Shown here one piece after another: positions 25,366 to 33,387 of a stretch of DNA of 64,000 bases (the first letter of the stretch is position 1; every line of letters starts with the position of its first letter). The notes beneath the pieces are model-generated. The model worked only from the letters and a program-made list of their open reading frames with translations, made no database searches and was not told where the DNA came from. The DNA lies in contig QFPK01000003.1 of the NCBI GenBank assembly GCA_003248865.1, positions 124,001 to 188,000 of the forward strand, in the 5' to 3' direction. Origin of the DNA: Sphingomonas sp. GTDB taxonomy: Bacteria > Pseudomonadota > Alphaproteobacteria > Sphingomonadales > Sphingomonadaceae. The position numbers and the translations under genes are program-made.

Positions 25366-26751
25366 ATGTCCCTGTCTCGTCTCTTCACGGCAGTCGCCGC
25401 ACTCGCCATGCTGCTGGTCGCCCAGATCATGGCGCCGGCCGCGCAGGCGCAATCGCTGCTGCGCGATGCGGAAACGGAACAATTCTTCCGCGACATCGGC
25501 GAGCCGCTGATGACGGCGGCGGGGCTCGATCCGCGCGCCGTCACCATCAACCTGGTGGGGTCGGATGAAATCAACGCCTTCGCCACGCTGGGGCAAGGCG
25601 TCTATTTCTACTCCGGCCTGATCATCGCCGCAGACGATGTGCTGGATGTGCAGGGCGTGCTTGCCCACGAACTGGGCCATGTGGCGGGTGGCCATGCCGT
25701 GCGCTTCAACGAAGGCGCTGGCCCCGCCACAAACATCAGCCTGCTGTCGCTTGTGGTTGGCGCCGCCCTGCTGGCCGCCGGCGCCGGGGATGCCGGCATG
25801 GCCGCGATGATGGCGGGCCAGCAGGCCGCGCAGGGCAAGTTCCTGGCCTTCAGCCGTGAACAGGAAAGCCGCACCGATCAGGCCGGCGCGCAATATCTGC
25901 AGAAGGCCGGGGTCGATGGCCAGGGCATGGTCAATTTCTTCAAGCAGTTGCAGGGCAATGAATATCGCCTCGCGATCCCGCAGGACAACAGCTACAACCG
26001 CACCCACCCGCTGTCCGGCGAGCGTATCGCCGCGCTGCAGAATGTGCTGGAACGCTCCCCCTATTGGAAGAAGGGCGCCGATCCGGCGCTGCAGGCGCGC
26101 TACCAGCGCATCCGCGCCAAGCTGATCGGCTATCTGTCGGATCCGAAGGACACGCTGAAGGCTTATCCCCTGTCAGACAATTCGCCCCCGGCGCGGGTCG
26201 CCCGCGCCTATGCCTTCCACAAGATGGCGGAGCCGGACAAGGCCATCGCCGAGCTGGACGCGCTGCTGAAGACCAGCCCGCACGATCCCTACCTGCTTGA
26301 GATGAAGGGGCAGGTGCAGCTCGAATCGGGCCGCGTGGCGGATGCCATCCCCCCCTTGCGCGAAGCGGTCACCCGTTCGAACGGCAACCCGCTGATCGCC
26401 AGCATGCTGGGCCATGCGCTGGTGCAATCCGGCGAGCAGAGCGGCAGCAAGGCCAGCTTCGACGAGGCCGAAACGGTGCTGCGCAGCAGCCTAGCGCGCG
26501 ATCATGACAACCCCTTCGGCTGGATGCAGCTGGAAACCGTCTACGAACGGCGCGGCGACCAGCCCCGGCTCGCCCTCGCCACCGCGGAGCGGCTGACCCT
26601 TACAGATGGCAGCCCCATTGCGGCGCTGAACGCCGCGCAGGTCGCGTCGCAGGGGCTGGAACAGGGTACGCCGGAATGGATCCGCGCGCAGGATATCGTG
26701 CAGCTGTCGCGCAACCGCCAGCAGGATGAAAAGAAGGACCGTCGCCGTTGA
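25366..26751 (+). CDS. bepA: BepA-like M48 zinc metalloprotease with TPR region
   Basis: Periplasmic protease/chaperone likely involved in outer-membrane protein quality control. A signal peptide ends at AAQAQ (residue 29). The M48 core contains the zinc motif LAHELGHVAGGH at about 102-113 and the third ligand in EQESRTDQAG. The C-terminal 220 residues are helical with TPR-like repeats (ARAYAFHKMAEPDKAIAELD and following). The 461-residue length is close to E. coli BepA (YfgC). The downstream DsbA-like gene overlaps by four bases, fitting a periplasmic-folding operon. Confidence 0.88.
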   Translation: MSLSRLFTAVAALAMLLVAQIMAPAAQAQSLLRDAETEQFFRDIGEPLMTAAGLDPRAVTINLVGSDEINAFATLGQGVYFYSGLIIAADDVLDVQGVLAHELGHVAGGHAVRFNEGAGPATNISLLSLVVGAALLAAGAGDAGMAAMMAGQQAAQGKFLAFSREQESRTDQAGAQYLQKAGVDGQGMVNFFKQLQGNEYRLAIPQDNSYNRTHPLSGERIAALQNVLERSPYWKKGADPALQARYQRIRAKLIGYLSDPKDTLKAYPLSDNSPPARVARAYAFHKMAEPDKAIAELDALLKTSPHDPYLLEMKGQVQLESGRVADAIPPLREAVTRSNGNPLIASMLGHALVQSGEQSGSKASFDEAETVLRSSLARDHDNPFGWMQLETVYERRGDQPRLALATAERLTLTDGSPIAALNAAQVASQGLEQGTPEWIRAQDIVQLSRNRQQDEKKDRRR

Positions 26752-27590
26752 TTCCCGATGAAGTGTCGCCCGAAGAAGTGTTGCCCGAACCCGCCGCCCG
26801 CACCTCCGGCTGGGCGCGTGTGAAGGCCGCGCTGCTGCCCCCCACCGCCGCCCATTGGGGCTGGTGGGCGGCTGGCCTTGGCATGGGCCTCACCATCGCC
26901 TCCGTAACCCTGCTGATCGTGGGCCGCGCCGGCGATGCGCCCACTCTCGTCGGCGGCAAGGCCATGGAACTGGCGGTGAAGGATGCCATCCTCGCCAACC
27001 CCGAAGTCATTCCCGAAGCCATCAACCGGCTGCAGCAGCGCGAAGTGGAAAAGCTGCTCGCCTCCAACCGCGAAGCGATCGAAACCCCCTTCGCGGGCGC
27101 CTGGACGGGCGCCAAGGACGGCGACGTCGTGCTGGTGGAGTTCTTCGATTACAACTGCCCCTATTGCCGCCAATCGGTCGGCGATGTGGAACGGTTGCTC
27201 GCCGAAGACCCGAAGCTGAAGGTCGTCTGGCGCGACATGCCCGTGCTGGGGCCGGACAGCGAGCATTTCGCCCGCGCCAGCCTGTCGGCCGCCGAACAGG
27301 GCCGCTACCCGGCCTTCTACAGCAGCGTGTTCAAGGGGCAGGGCGCCCTCAACCAGGAACGGCTGATCCGCACCGTGCGCGCCGCCGGCATGAACGAGGC
27401 CAAGGTCGCCACCGATCTCAACAGCAAGGCCATCGAAGCCGAAATCCAGAAGAATCTGGAACTCGGCCGGGCGCTGGGGCTGACCGGCACGCCCTCCTAT
27501 GTGATCGGCAACCGCATCATCTCGGGCGCGGCCGGCTATGAGGAACTGAAGAAGGCCGTGGAGGACGCGCGCAAGGCGAACGCCGCTTAG
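26748..27590 (+). CDS. Membrane-anchored DsbA-family thiol-disulfide protein
   Basis: The 280-residue protein has a cytoplasmic N-terminus, one membrane segment (about 40-60, GWWAAGLGMGLTIASVTLLI) and a periplasmic thioredoxin-like domain with CPYC active site (FFDYNCPYCRQSV) and the cis-proline TGTPSYVIG. It resembles the Com1/ScsC-like DsbA group, acting as oxidase or isomerase. The start is TTG at 26748, within a TTGA overlap with the bepA stop; no ATG in frame lies nearby, and AAGGA at about 26735 serves as the ribosome site. A hairpin at 27622 follows. Confidence 0.88.
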   Translation: MIPDEVSPEEVLPEPAARTSGWARVKAALLPPTAAHWGWWAAGLGMGLTIASVTLLIVGRAGDAPTLVGGKAMELAVKDAILANPEVIPEAINRLQQREVEKLLASNREAIETPFAGAWTGAKDGDVVLVEFFDYNCPYCRQSVGDVERLLAEDPKLKVVWRDMPVLGPDSEHFARASLSAAEQGRYPAFYSSVFKGQGALNQERLIRTVRAAGMNEAKVATDLNSKAIEAEIQKNLELGRALGLTGTPSYVIGNRIISGAAGYEELKKAVEDARKANAA

Positions 27591-27621
27591 GGGAGAGGTT
27601 TCCCGCGCGGCTGCGATGGCT

Positions 27622-27645
27622 GAAGGGCGGCGACGCCCCCTTCAC
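27622..27645 (+). terminator. Possible terminator after the DsbA-like gene
   Basis: Imperfect stem GAAGGG-CG / CG-CCCCCTTC followed by a pyrimidine-rich stretch (CTGTCTTCCTCC), about 30 bp after the stop. No pure T tract. Confidence 0.4.
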
Positions 27646-27723
27646 CCTGTCTTCCTCCGGGACTGTCCTACATTGCAGCCCTGATATACCAAATTGGTTG
27701 TTTCAATAAAAATGGAGCAACCA

Positions 27724-28137
27724 ATGCGCAAGATTTTCATCCCTGCCTTCGCCGCTCTCGCCGGCTGCGCCACGCTTCCGCCCGCTGCGCCGCAGCCCGG
27801 CGATGCGGAAATCCGCCTCTCGCTGTCGGCGGCGGAGGCCTCGCTGCGGCAACTGGTGCTGGATGTTCAGGACGATGCCGCCGTGCCCGATTATGCCGGC
27901 TCGCTCGCACGGCTGGATGTGGCCAGCGTCACGGTGGCGACGCAGGCGGTGCTGGGGGCGGCGGATTATGGCGCTGCGCTGGCCGCCGAGCGCGCGCTGC
28001 TGGGCGTGACGCTGAAGGTCTGCACGGACGGCGTGGCGAAGATGGCGGCCGGCGAGCGTGCGGATGCGCTGGCGTTCGCGCGGGGGCAGTTCGGGTTCAG
28101 CTGCCTTGTGCCGCTGTCTCTGTTCGCGGTGCGATAG
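27724..28137 (+). CDS. Small lipoprotein of unknown function
   Basis: The 137-residue protein has a short basic signal with lipobox (FAALAGC), so the mature N-terminus should be a lipidated cysteine. The rest is alanine/leucine-rich and predicted helical (LSLSAAEASLRQLVLDVQDD), with two more cysteines. I recognise no family. The start at 27724 is preferred because GGAG sits six bases before it; the 27694 GTG lacks a site. The upstream stretch is AT-rich (TTGTTTCAATAAAAATGG). It is convergent with rpsD across a hairpin-rich element. Confidence 0.7.
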   Translation: MRKIFIPAFAALAGCATLPPAAPQPGDAEIRLSLSAAEASLRQLVLDVQDDAAVPDYAGSLARLDVASVTVATQAVLGAADYGAALAAERALLGVTLKVCTDGVAKMAAGERADALAFARGQFGFSCLVPLSLFAVR

Positions 28138-28140
28138 GGC

Positions 28141-28413
28141 GCGGCCGGCGGCAAAGCCGCCGAGTCCGCTTGGGATGGGGTATCCCCGGCGCGCAGCGCC
28201 GCAAGGCCGACCGGCCGCCGCGCCAAGTGGCGCGAAGCCAAGCGGGCGGATGCCCGCGCCCGGCGTCTGAGGGACTAAAGAAAAGAGCGCGGCAAAGCCG
28301 CGCCGTCGGACACGAAAAAGGGCGGGGTAAAGACCCCGCCCTTTTTCGTGCCGGCCGAGCCGGCGCCGAGTCTGCGAGTTAGCGCTGTCGCGCTAATCGC
28401 AGCCGGCTCTGGC
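28141..28413 (-). repeat. Multi-hairpin 3' element, copy 1 (after rpsD)
   Basis: Read from the rpsD stop, in order: hairpin TTAGCGC-GACA-GCGCTAA (28379-28396); a perfect 18-bp stem with AAAAAGGGCGGGG (28311-28350); GCGCGGC-TTT-GCCGCGC (28287-28303) followed by TCTTTTCTTT; a chain of short variable hairpins (28180-28262); and CGGCGGC-TTT-GCCGCCG (28146-28162). The same order occurs after rpoZ (29636-29863) and, shortened, after lepA (38053-38213), each in the same orientation to the upstream gene. It also abuts the end of the convergent lipoprotein gene. Confidence 0.85.
28311..28350. terminator. Bidirectional intrinsic terminator (rpsD / lipoprotein gene)
   Basis: Perfect 18-bp inverted repeat from CACGAAAAAGGG to its complement around an AAAG loop. 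Poly-A on one arm and poly-T on the other make it work in either direction. It lies inside the repeat element. Confidence 0.85.
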
Positions 28414-29025
28414 TTAGCGGCTGTAGAACTCGACCACCAGGTTCGGTTCCATCTTCACCGGATAAGGCACTTCGTCCAGCGTGGGCACGCGGACATAGGT
28501 GGCCTTGAAGCCGTCGACGGTCACATATTCCGGGGCTTCCCGCTCGGACGAACCGATAGCTTCCAGCACCAGCGTCATTTCGCGGCCCTTGGAACCCAGC
28601 TCGATCACGTCGCCCGGCTTCACCAGCGCGGAGGCGATGTTGCACTTGCGGCCGTTCACCAGGATGTGGCCATGGTTCACGATCTGGCGCGCGGCGAACG
28701 GCGTGGGTGCGAACTTGGCGCGATACACCACCGAAGCCAGGCGGCGCTCCAGCAGGCCGATCAGGTTCTGCGAGGTGTCGCCCTTCATGCGGACGGCTTC
28801 GGCATAGACCTTCTTGAACTGCTTTTCGGTGACGTCGCCGTAATAGCCCTTCAGCTTCTGCTTGGCGCGCAGCTGGATGCCGAAGTCCGACATCTTGCTC
28901 TTGCGGCGCTGGCCGTGCTGGCCGGGGCCATATTCGCGGCGATTGATCGGGGACTTCGGACGGCCCCAGACATTCTCGCCCATACGGCGGTCGAGCTTGT
29001 ACTTGGCGCTTGTGCGCTTCGACAT
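28414..29025 (-). CDS. rpsD: 30S ribosomal protein S4
   Basis: Primary 16S rRNA binder that nucleates the small subunit body. The 203-residue protein starts at 29025 with MSKRTSAKYKLDRRMGENVW, typical of the alphaproteobacterial form. GPGQHGQRRKSKMSDFGIQL and the S4 domain RRLASVVYRAKFAPTPFAAR ... VNHGHILVNGRK are complete. The zinc-binding cysteines of some S4 proteins are absent, the C-minus type. Divergent from rpoZ with 268 bp between. Confidence 0.98.
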   Translation of the reverse strand: MSKRTSAKYKLDRRMGENVWGRPKSPINRREYGPGQHGQRRKSKMSDFGIQLRAKQKLKGYYGDVTEKQFKKVYAEAVRMKGDTSQNLIGLLERRLASVVYRAKFAPTPFAARQIVNHGHILVNGRKCNIASALVKPGDVIELGSKGREMTLVLEAIGSSEREAPEYVTVDGFKATYVRVPTLDEVPYPVKMEPNLVVEFYSR

Positions 29026-29223
29026 ATAATCATCCTTCGCTGGCCTCGGCGAAATTGCCGGGGCACGGCCCTTCAGAAGAAGAGCGAGTCTGGACCCGCG
29101 CACCCTGATCTCTCAGGATGGGCCACCGCTTCACCAGACGTGCGGGGCCGAATGCGAAGGCGGGCCGTTAGCGGCGGATGCGCCCGAGGTCAAGATGCAC
29201 GGGCGCGCAAACGCGCCGAATCC

Positions 29224-29252
29224 TTGACCATCGCCCCCCATAAGGCTAGACG
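29224..29252 (+). promoter_or_regulatory. Possible rpoZ promoter
   Basis: TTGACC (29224-29229), 17-bp spacer, TAGACG (29247-29252), 41 bp before the rpoZ start. The -35 is good, the -10 is weak, as is common in GC-rich alphaproteobacteria. A second TTGACA at 29271 is too close to the start codon. Confidence 0.35.
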
Positions 29253-29293
29253 CGCTGCCCTGCCCGAATTTTTGACATACGAAGAGGCCTTGC

Positions 29294-29635
29294 ATGGCAC
29301 GCGTCACCGTTGAAGACTGCATCGAGAAGGTTCCGAACCGCTTCGAGCTGGTTCTGCTCGCCGGCCAGCGCGCCCGCCAGATTTCCGGCGGCGCCGAGCT
29401 GACGCTGGACCGCGACCGCGATAAAAACCCCGTCGTGGCCCTCCGCGAGATCGCCGAAGACACCATCTCGCCCGAGGCGCTGTCCGACAAGATCGTCAAC
29501 GACCTGCAGAAGGTGCGGATCGACGAGGACGATGTGGCCGACGATGTGGGCTCGCTGGCGGCTGCTGCCGAAGCGCTGCGGCTGACGGCTGCTGCACCGC
29601 CGCGCAATCAGAATCTGGGGCCGGATTACGAATGA
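29294..29635 (+). CDS. rpoZ: RNA polymerase omega subunit
   Basis: Chaperones the beta-prime subunit into RNA polymerase and forms part of a ppGpp site. The 113-residue protein begins MARVTVEDCIEKVPNRFELV, followed by the conserved ARQISGGAEL and KNPVVALREIAEDTI. The acidic/alanine-rich C-terminal tail is typical. GAAGAGG at 29281 gives good ribosome spacing. It lies before rsh, the usual pairing, but a multi-hairpin element with terminators stands between them. Confidence 0.96.
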   Translation: MARVTVEDCIEKVPNRFELVLLAGQRARQISGGAELTLDRDRDKNPVVALREIAEDTISPEALSDKIVNDLQKVRIDEDDVADDVGSLAAAAEALRLTAAAPPRNQNLGPDYE

Positions 29636-29863
29636 AGGCGGCCGCGATTAGCGCGCAGCGCTAACTCGCGGACTCGCCGGAATTCCGGCCGGCACGAAAA
29701 AGGGCGGGGTCTTTACCCCGCCCTTTTTGCGTGTCCGACGGCGCGGCTTTGCCGCGCCTTCTTTCTTAACCCCTCAAACGCCAGGCGCGCGGTCGCGCTT
29801 GCGAACCCTCCGGGTTCGAGGCCCTTCTGCCCACGCGGACTCGGCGGCTTTGCCGCCGGCCGC
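29636..29863 (+). repeat. Multi-hairpin 3' element, copy 2 (after rpoZ)
   Basis: Begins at the base after the rpoZ stop. Order: TTAGCGC-GCA-GCGCTAA (29648-29664), terminator stem (29697-29728), GGCGCGGC-TTT-GCCGCGCC (29740-29758) with TTCTTTCTT, variable hairpins including CGAACCC-TCC-GGGTTCG near 29802-29818, and CGGCGGC-TTT-GCCGCCG (29842-29858). Outside the variable part it is nearly identical, in reverse, to 28141-28413, so the two copies flank rpsD and rpoZ as a 1.2-kb inverted pair. Confidence 0.85.
29697..29728 (+). terminator. Intrinsic terminator of rpoZ
   Basis: Perfect 14-bp stem AAAAAGGGCGGGGT with its complement around CTTT, ending in five T residues. A second hairpin with a T-rich tail follows at 29740-29768. 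Together they should strongly limit read-through from rpoZ into rsh. Confidence 0.85.
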
Positions 29864-29921
29864 ACCCCCCAAACACAAATTCTTCTTTCCTCCCCACCCT
29901 CTTCCTACATAGTGCAGTCTG

Positions 29922-32030
29922 ATGCTGCGCCAGTATGAACTCGTCGAGCGGGTGAAGAGCTACGACCCGGATGCGGATGAAGATCTGCTCAACCGCGCCT
30001 ATGTCTTCTCCATGAAGGCCCACGGCTCCCAGCTGCGCGCCTCCGGAGACCCCTATTTCTCCCACCCGATCGAGGTGGCCGGCATCCTCACCGACCTGCA
30101 TCTGGATGACGAGACCATCGCCACCGGCATCCTGCACGACACCATCGAGGACACGGTGGCGACGCCGGAGGACATCCAGCGGCTGTTCGGCGCCAATGTC
30201 GCCCGGCTGGTGGATGGCGTCACCAAACTCTCCCGCATCGAGGCGCAGACCGACACCGAGCGTGCGGCGGAAAACCTCCGCCGCTTCCTGCTGGCGATGT
30301 CAGACGATATCCGCGTGCTGCTGGTGAAGCTGGCGGACCGGCTGCACAACATGCGGACGCTGAAATATCTGAAGAATCCGGACAAGCGCCGCCGCATCGC
30401 GCGCGAGACGATGGACATCTACGCCCCGCTGGCGGAGCGCATCGGCATGTACGGCTTCATGGACGAGCTGAAGGAGCTCTCCTTCGCGGAGCTGGAGCCG
30501 GAGGCCTATCAGTCCATCACCAAGCGCCTCGAATCGCTGCGTGCCGGCGGCGGAGACATGGTGAAACGCATCGAAAGCGGCATCCGCCACACGCTGGAAT
30601 CCGCCGGAATCGTGGTGGACGATGTGCGCGGGCGGGAAAAGCGGCCCTGGTCCATCTTCCGCAAGATGCAGGAACGCCATGTTCCGTTCGAGCAATTGTC
30701 CGACGTGATGGCGTTCCGCGTCATCACCCGCTCACCCGAGGATTGCTATCGCGCGCTGGGTGCCCTGCACCGGCGCTGGCCGATGGTGCCGGGCCGCTTC
30801 AAGGATTATATCTCCACCCCCAAGCGCAACGGCTATCGCTCGCTCCACACCACGCTGGTGGACCGCGCCAAGATGCGGATAGAAGTGCAGATCCGCGACG
30901 CCGACATGCATGTGGAGGCCGAATTCGGCATGGCCGCGCACTGGGCCTACAAGCAGAAGCGCGGCGGCGGCCACGCCGACTATCCCTGGCTGTCCGACCT
31001 TCTGGAGATCCTGGACAACGCCCAGTCGCCGGAAGAGGTGCTGGAAACCACCCGCATCGCCATGTTCCAGGATCAGCTGTTCTGCTTCACCCCGAAGGGC
31101 GAACTGATCCAGCTGCCGCAGGGCTCCACCCCGGTCGATTTCGCCTATGCCGTGCACACGACGCTGGGCGACACCTGCGTTGGCGCGCGGGTGAACGGCA
31201 AGGTGGTGCCGCTGCGCACCCGGCTCGGCAACGGCGATCAGGTGGAGATCCTGCGCTCGTCGGCACAGACGCCGGATCCGGCGTGGGACCAGTTCGTGGT
31301 CACCGCCAAGGCCCGCGCGGCGGTGCGCCGCCACCAGCGCCTGCGCGAACGCGCCGCCCAGCTGAAAACCGGCGAGGCTTTGTTCAACGATGCCCTGAAG
31401 CGGCTGAAGGTGGAGATCGGCGCGGAGGCGCTGTCGGCCGCGCTGAAGCGGCTGAAGCTGCCGGACCAGCCCGCCTTGTTCGTGGCGCTGGCGCGGCAGC
31501 AGGTGTCTGATGCGCAACTGCTGGAGGCACTGGTTCCGGGCTCCGCGGAAAAGCGCAAGGCGCGCCGCAAGAGCCCGCCGAAATCGCCCGAAGGCACCAT
31601 CCTGGTCGATGGCGACAGCCACGCCGGCGGCATGGAAATGGCGCAATGCTGCATGCCCATTCCCGGCGACCGCATCGTCGGCCTGCGCGTGGCGGGCAAG
31701 GGCATCGTCGTCCACACCATCGATTGCCCCCGGCTGGCCGCCGCCGAGGACGGCGACTGGGTGGACCTGCGCTGGGCGCCGGACGTCGCCTCCGGTACAG
31801 CCCGCATCGAGGTGGTGGTGATGAACGAGCCCGGCGCACTGGCGCAGGTGACGGCGATTCTGGCGCAGCAGGGCGCCAACATCGTGAACCTGCAATTGAG
31901 GGACCGAGACCGCTCGCACCACCGCTTCATCATGGATGTGGAAATCGACGACGTGAAACATCTGACCGAACTGCTGCAGGGCCTGCGCGCCCCCAGCCTC
32001 GTCGTCTCGGCGGAGCGGCTGCTCGGATAG
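29922..32030 (+). CDS. rsh: Bifunctional (p)ppGpp synthetase/hydrolase (Rsh)
   Basis: Stringent-response enzyme that makes and degrades (p)ppGpp; alphaproteobacteria usually have one. The 702-residue protein has an HD hydrolase domain (YFSHPIEVAGIL ... TGILHDTIEDT, about 45-75), a synthetase domain (KDYISTPKRNGYRSLHTTL, about 295-315), TGS (FCFTPKGELIQLPQGSTPVDFAYAVH), a zinc-finger-like region (AQCCMPIPGDRIVG) and a C-terminal ACT domain (EVVVMNEPGALAQV). Both active sites look intact. No clear ribosome site precedes the ATG at 29922. It follows rpoZ after an element with two terminators, so it should have its own promoter. Confidence 0.96.
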   Translation: MLRQYELVERVKSYDPDADEDLLNRAYVFSMKAHGSQLRASGDPYFSHPIEVAGILTDLHLDDETIATGILHDTIEDTVATPEDIQRLFGANVARLVDGVTKLSRIEAQTDTERAAENLRRFLLAMSDDIRVLLVKLADRLHNMRTLKYLKNPDKRRRIARETMDIYAPLAERIGMYGFMDELKELSFAELEPEAYQSITKRLESLRAGGGDMVKRIESGIRHTLESAGIVVDDVRGREKRPWSIFRKMQERHVPFEQLSDVMAFRVITRSPEDCYRALGALHRRWPMVPGRFKDYISTPKRNGYRSLHTTLVDRAKMRIEVQIRDADMHVEAEFGMAAHWAYKQKRGGGHADYPWLSDLLEILDNAQSPEEVLETTRIAMFQDQLFCFTPKGELIQLPQGSTPVDFAYAVHTTLGDTCVGARVNGKVVPLRTRLGNGDQVEILRSSAQTPDPAWDQFVVTAKARAAVRRHQRLRERAAQLKTGEALFNDALKRLKVEIGAEALSAALKRLKLPDQPALFVALARQQVSDAQLLEALVPGSAEKRKARRKSPPKSPEGTILVDGDSHAGGMEMAQCCMPIPGDRIVGLRVAGKGIVVHTIDCPRLAAAEDGDWVDLRWAPDVASGTARIEVVVMNEPGALAQVTAILAQQGANIVNLQLRDRDRSHHRFIMDVEIDDVKHLTELLQGLRAPSLVVSAERLLG

Positions 32031-32092
32031 AGTGTTCTCCGAACAGTGTGGCCGTCCATCTTTTGGCCCATTTCCACGTTAACAGGCCCGTC

Positions 32093-32998
32093 ATGCAGAA
32101 AGATTCGATGCGCCTCGTTCCGGTTGCCGCCATGCTGCTGTGGGCAACGCCCGTGCCGGCAGAGGCGCCGCCCCTGCCGGAGCCCGTGCGCGCCATGGTG
32201 GAAGCCGCCGCCCAAACCGGGGACAAGGCCAAGATCGACGTGGTCGTCGCGTTCGCCAAGCAGACCAACAAGGGCGCCGAGGCCGAGATCGACCGGATCG
32301 TCGCCGACATCGCCGCCAGCAAGACCGCCGAACGCCAGGCCCAGCTGGCCTCGGCCGCCTATTTCGACAACTGGAAAGGGCGGGGCCAGCTGGGCGCCTC
32401 CCATTCCAGCGGTAACAGCGAGATCAGCAGCGTCACCTTCGGGTTGAACCTGCAACGCGAGGGGCTGGATTGGCGCCACCGCTTCGACGCGGTTGTCGAC
32501 ATCACCGACAACCGCAACGGCACCGACCAGCAGCGCATCCTCACCGGCTACCAGATCGACTATAAATTCTCCGACCGGCTCTATAGTTGGGGGCGGCTGG
32601 AATATGAACGCAACCGCGAAGCCGGGATCAAGCGCCGCTTCGCCGAATCCGCAGGCTTCGGCTGGCGCGCCATAGACGGCGCGCCGGTGCGCTGGGATCT
32701 GGAAGCCGGCCCCGCACTCCGCCAGACCCGGTTCGACGGCTACACGGAAAACAGCGTGGCCGGCCGCGGCGCCTCGCGCTTCGCCTTCAAGCTCTCGGGC
32801 ACCACCCAGTTCACCAACGACACCGCCATCTTCGTCGACGATGCTGCCACCATCAACAACACCGCGGCCCTCACATCGAAGATGTTCGGCGCCGTCGGAA
32901 CCCGCATCAGCTACAATCTGGGCTGGGAAGAAGAGCCGCCCGCCGGGCTGAAGCGACTGGACACCACGACCCGCGTGACACTGGTCTATGATTTCTAG
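32093..32998 (+). CDS. DUF481-family outer-membrane beta-barrel protein, paralogue 1
   Basis: The 301-residue protein has a signal peptide (cut near PVPAEA), a helical, Lys/Ala-rich stretch to about residue 100, and a DUF481 barrel with alternating strands rich in Trp/Tyr (WKGRGQLGASHSSGNSEISS, YKFSDRLYSWGRLEYERNRE) and a C-terminal F after VTLVYD, typical of barrel proteins. The start may instead be 32108. DUF481 proteins are salt-inducible outer-membrane proteins of unknown role. The next gene but one is a close paralogue. Confidence 0.85.
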   Translation: MQKDSMRLVPVAAMLLWATPVPAEAPPLPEPVRAMVEAAAQTGDKAKIDVVVAFAKQTNKGAEAEIDRIVADIAASKTAERQAQLASAAYFDNWKGRGQLGASHSSGNSEISSVTFGLNLQREGLDWRHRFDAVVDITDNRNGTDQQRILTGYQIDYKFSDRLYSWGRLEYERNREAGIKRRFAESAGFGWRAIDGAPVRWDLEAGPALRQTRFDGYTENSVAGRGASRFAFKLSGTTQFTNDTAIFVDDAATINNTAALTSKMFGAVGTRISYNLGWEEEPPAGLKRLDTTTRVTLVYDF

Positions 32999-33000
32999 GT

Positions 33001-33256
33001 CCGGGTCCTGATTTCCGGCAAAGCCAAGGGCTCTGCCCTTGGAACCCGGCAGGGAGATGATCTCCCTGCACCCACGAACTTTGGTTGAGTCGCCGATGTT
33101 CTGTTGGCGGCCGCTTTAATGTCTGCGGCGCTTGGCTTGTTCCCGCGCCGCAGGCAAGCAAACTACCTCACCCGCGCAACATTGCCGTAGCCCGCGACGC
33201 AAATGTCGAGGGTGCAGGGAAATCATTTCCCTGCCCGCCGGAGGCACAAAAAGCCG
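33001..33256 (-). repeat. Palindromic intergenic element, copy C (full length)
   Basis: Lies between the two DUF481 paralogues. Left end: CCAAGGGC-TCT-GCCCTTGG (33024-33042) and GCAGGGAGA-TGA-TCTCCCTGC (33049-33069). Right end: GCAGGGAAA-TCA-TTTCCCTGC (33214-33234) in the 39-bp block (33208-33246), reverse of the blocks at 15000 and 18592. The centre has CTGCGGCGC paired with GCGCCGCAG (33123-33152). Left and right inner stems differ by one A-T to G-C swap that keeps pairing. 33257-33387 holds only the downstream promoter. Confidence 0.85.
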
Positions 33257-33387
33257 TCCCTCACCCACCCCGTCCATCGGCCCAATCGATTAACACTTGC
33301 CCCGATTGCGCCAATTTGCGCATTTGCGCCCGTCTGGCTGCGCTAGAGGCGGGGCCGTTCAACGGGGTTCCACAACAGGGGATGATG

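Noticed and set aside
29811..29820. GGTTCGAG resembling a tRNA T-loop
   Set aside because: It is one arm of a short variable hairpin in the 3' element after rpoZ, with no acceptor or anticodon arm around it.
30732..31961. Long open frame (409 codons) on the minus strand inside rsh
   Set aside because: Shadow of codon bias in a GC-rich gene; the plus strand encodes a complete Rsh with all domains, and the minus frame has no recognisable pattern.
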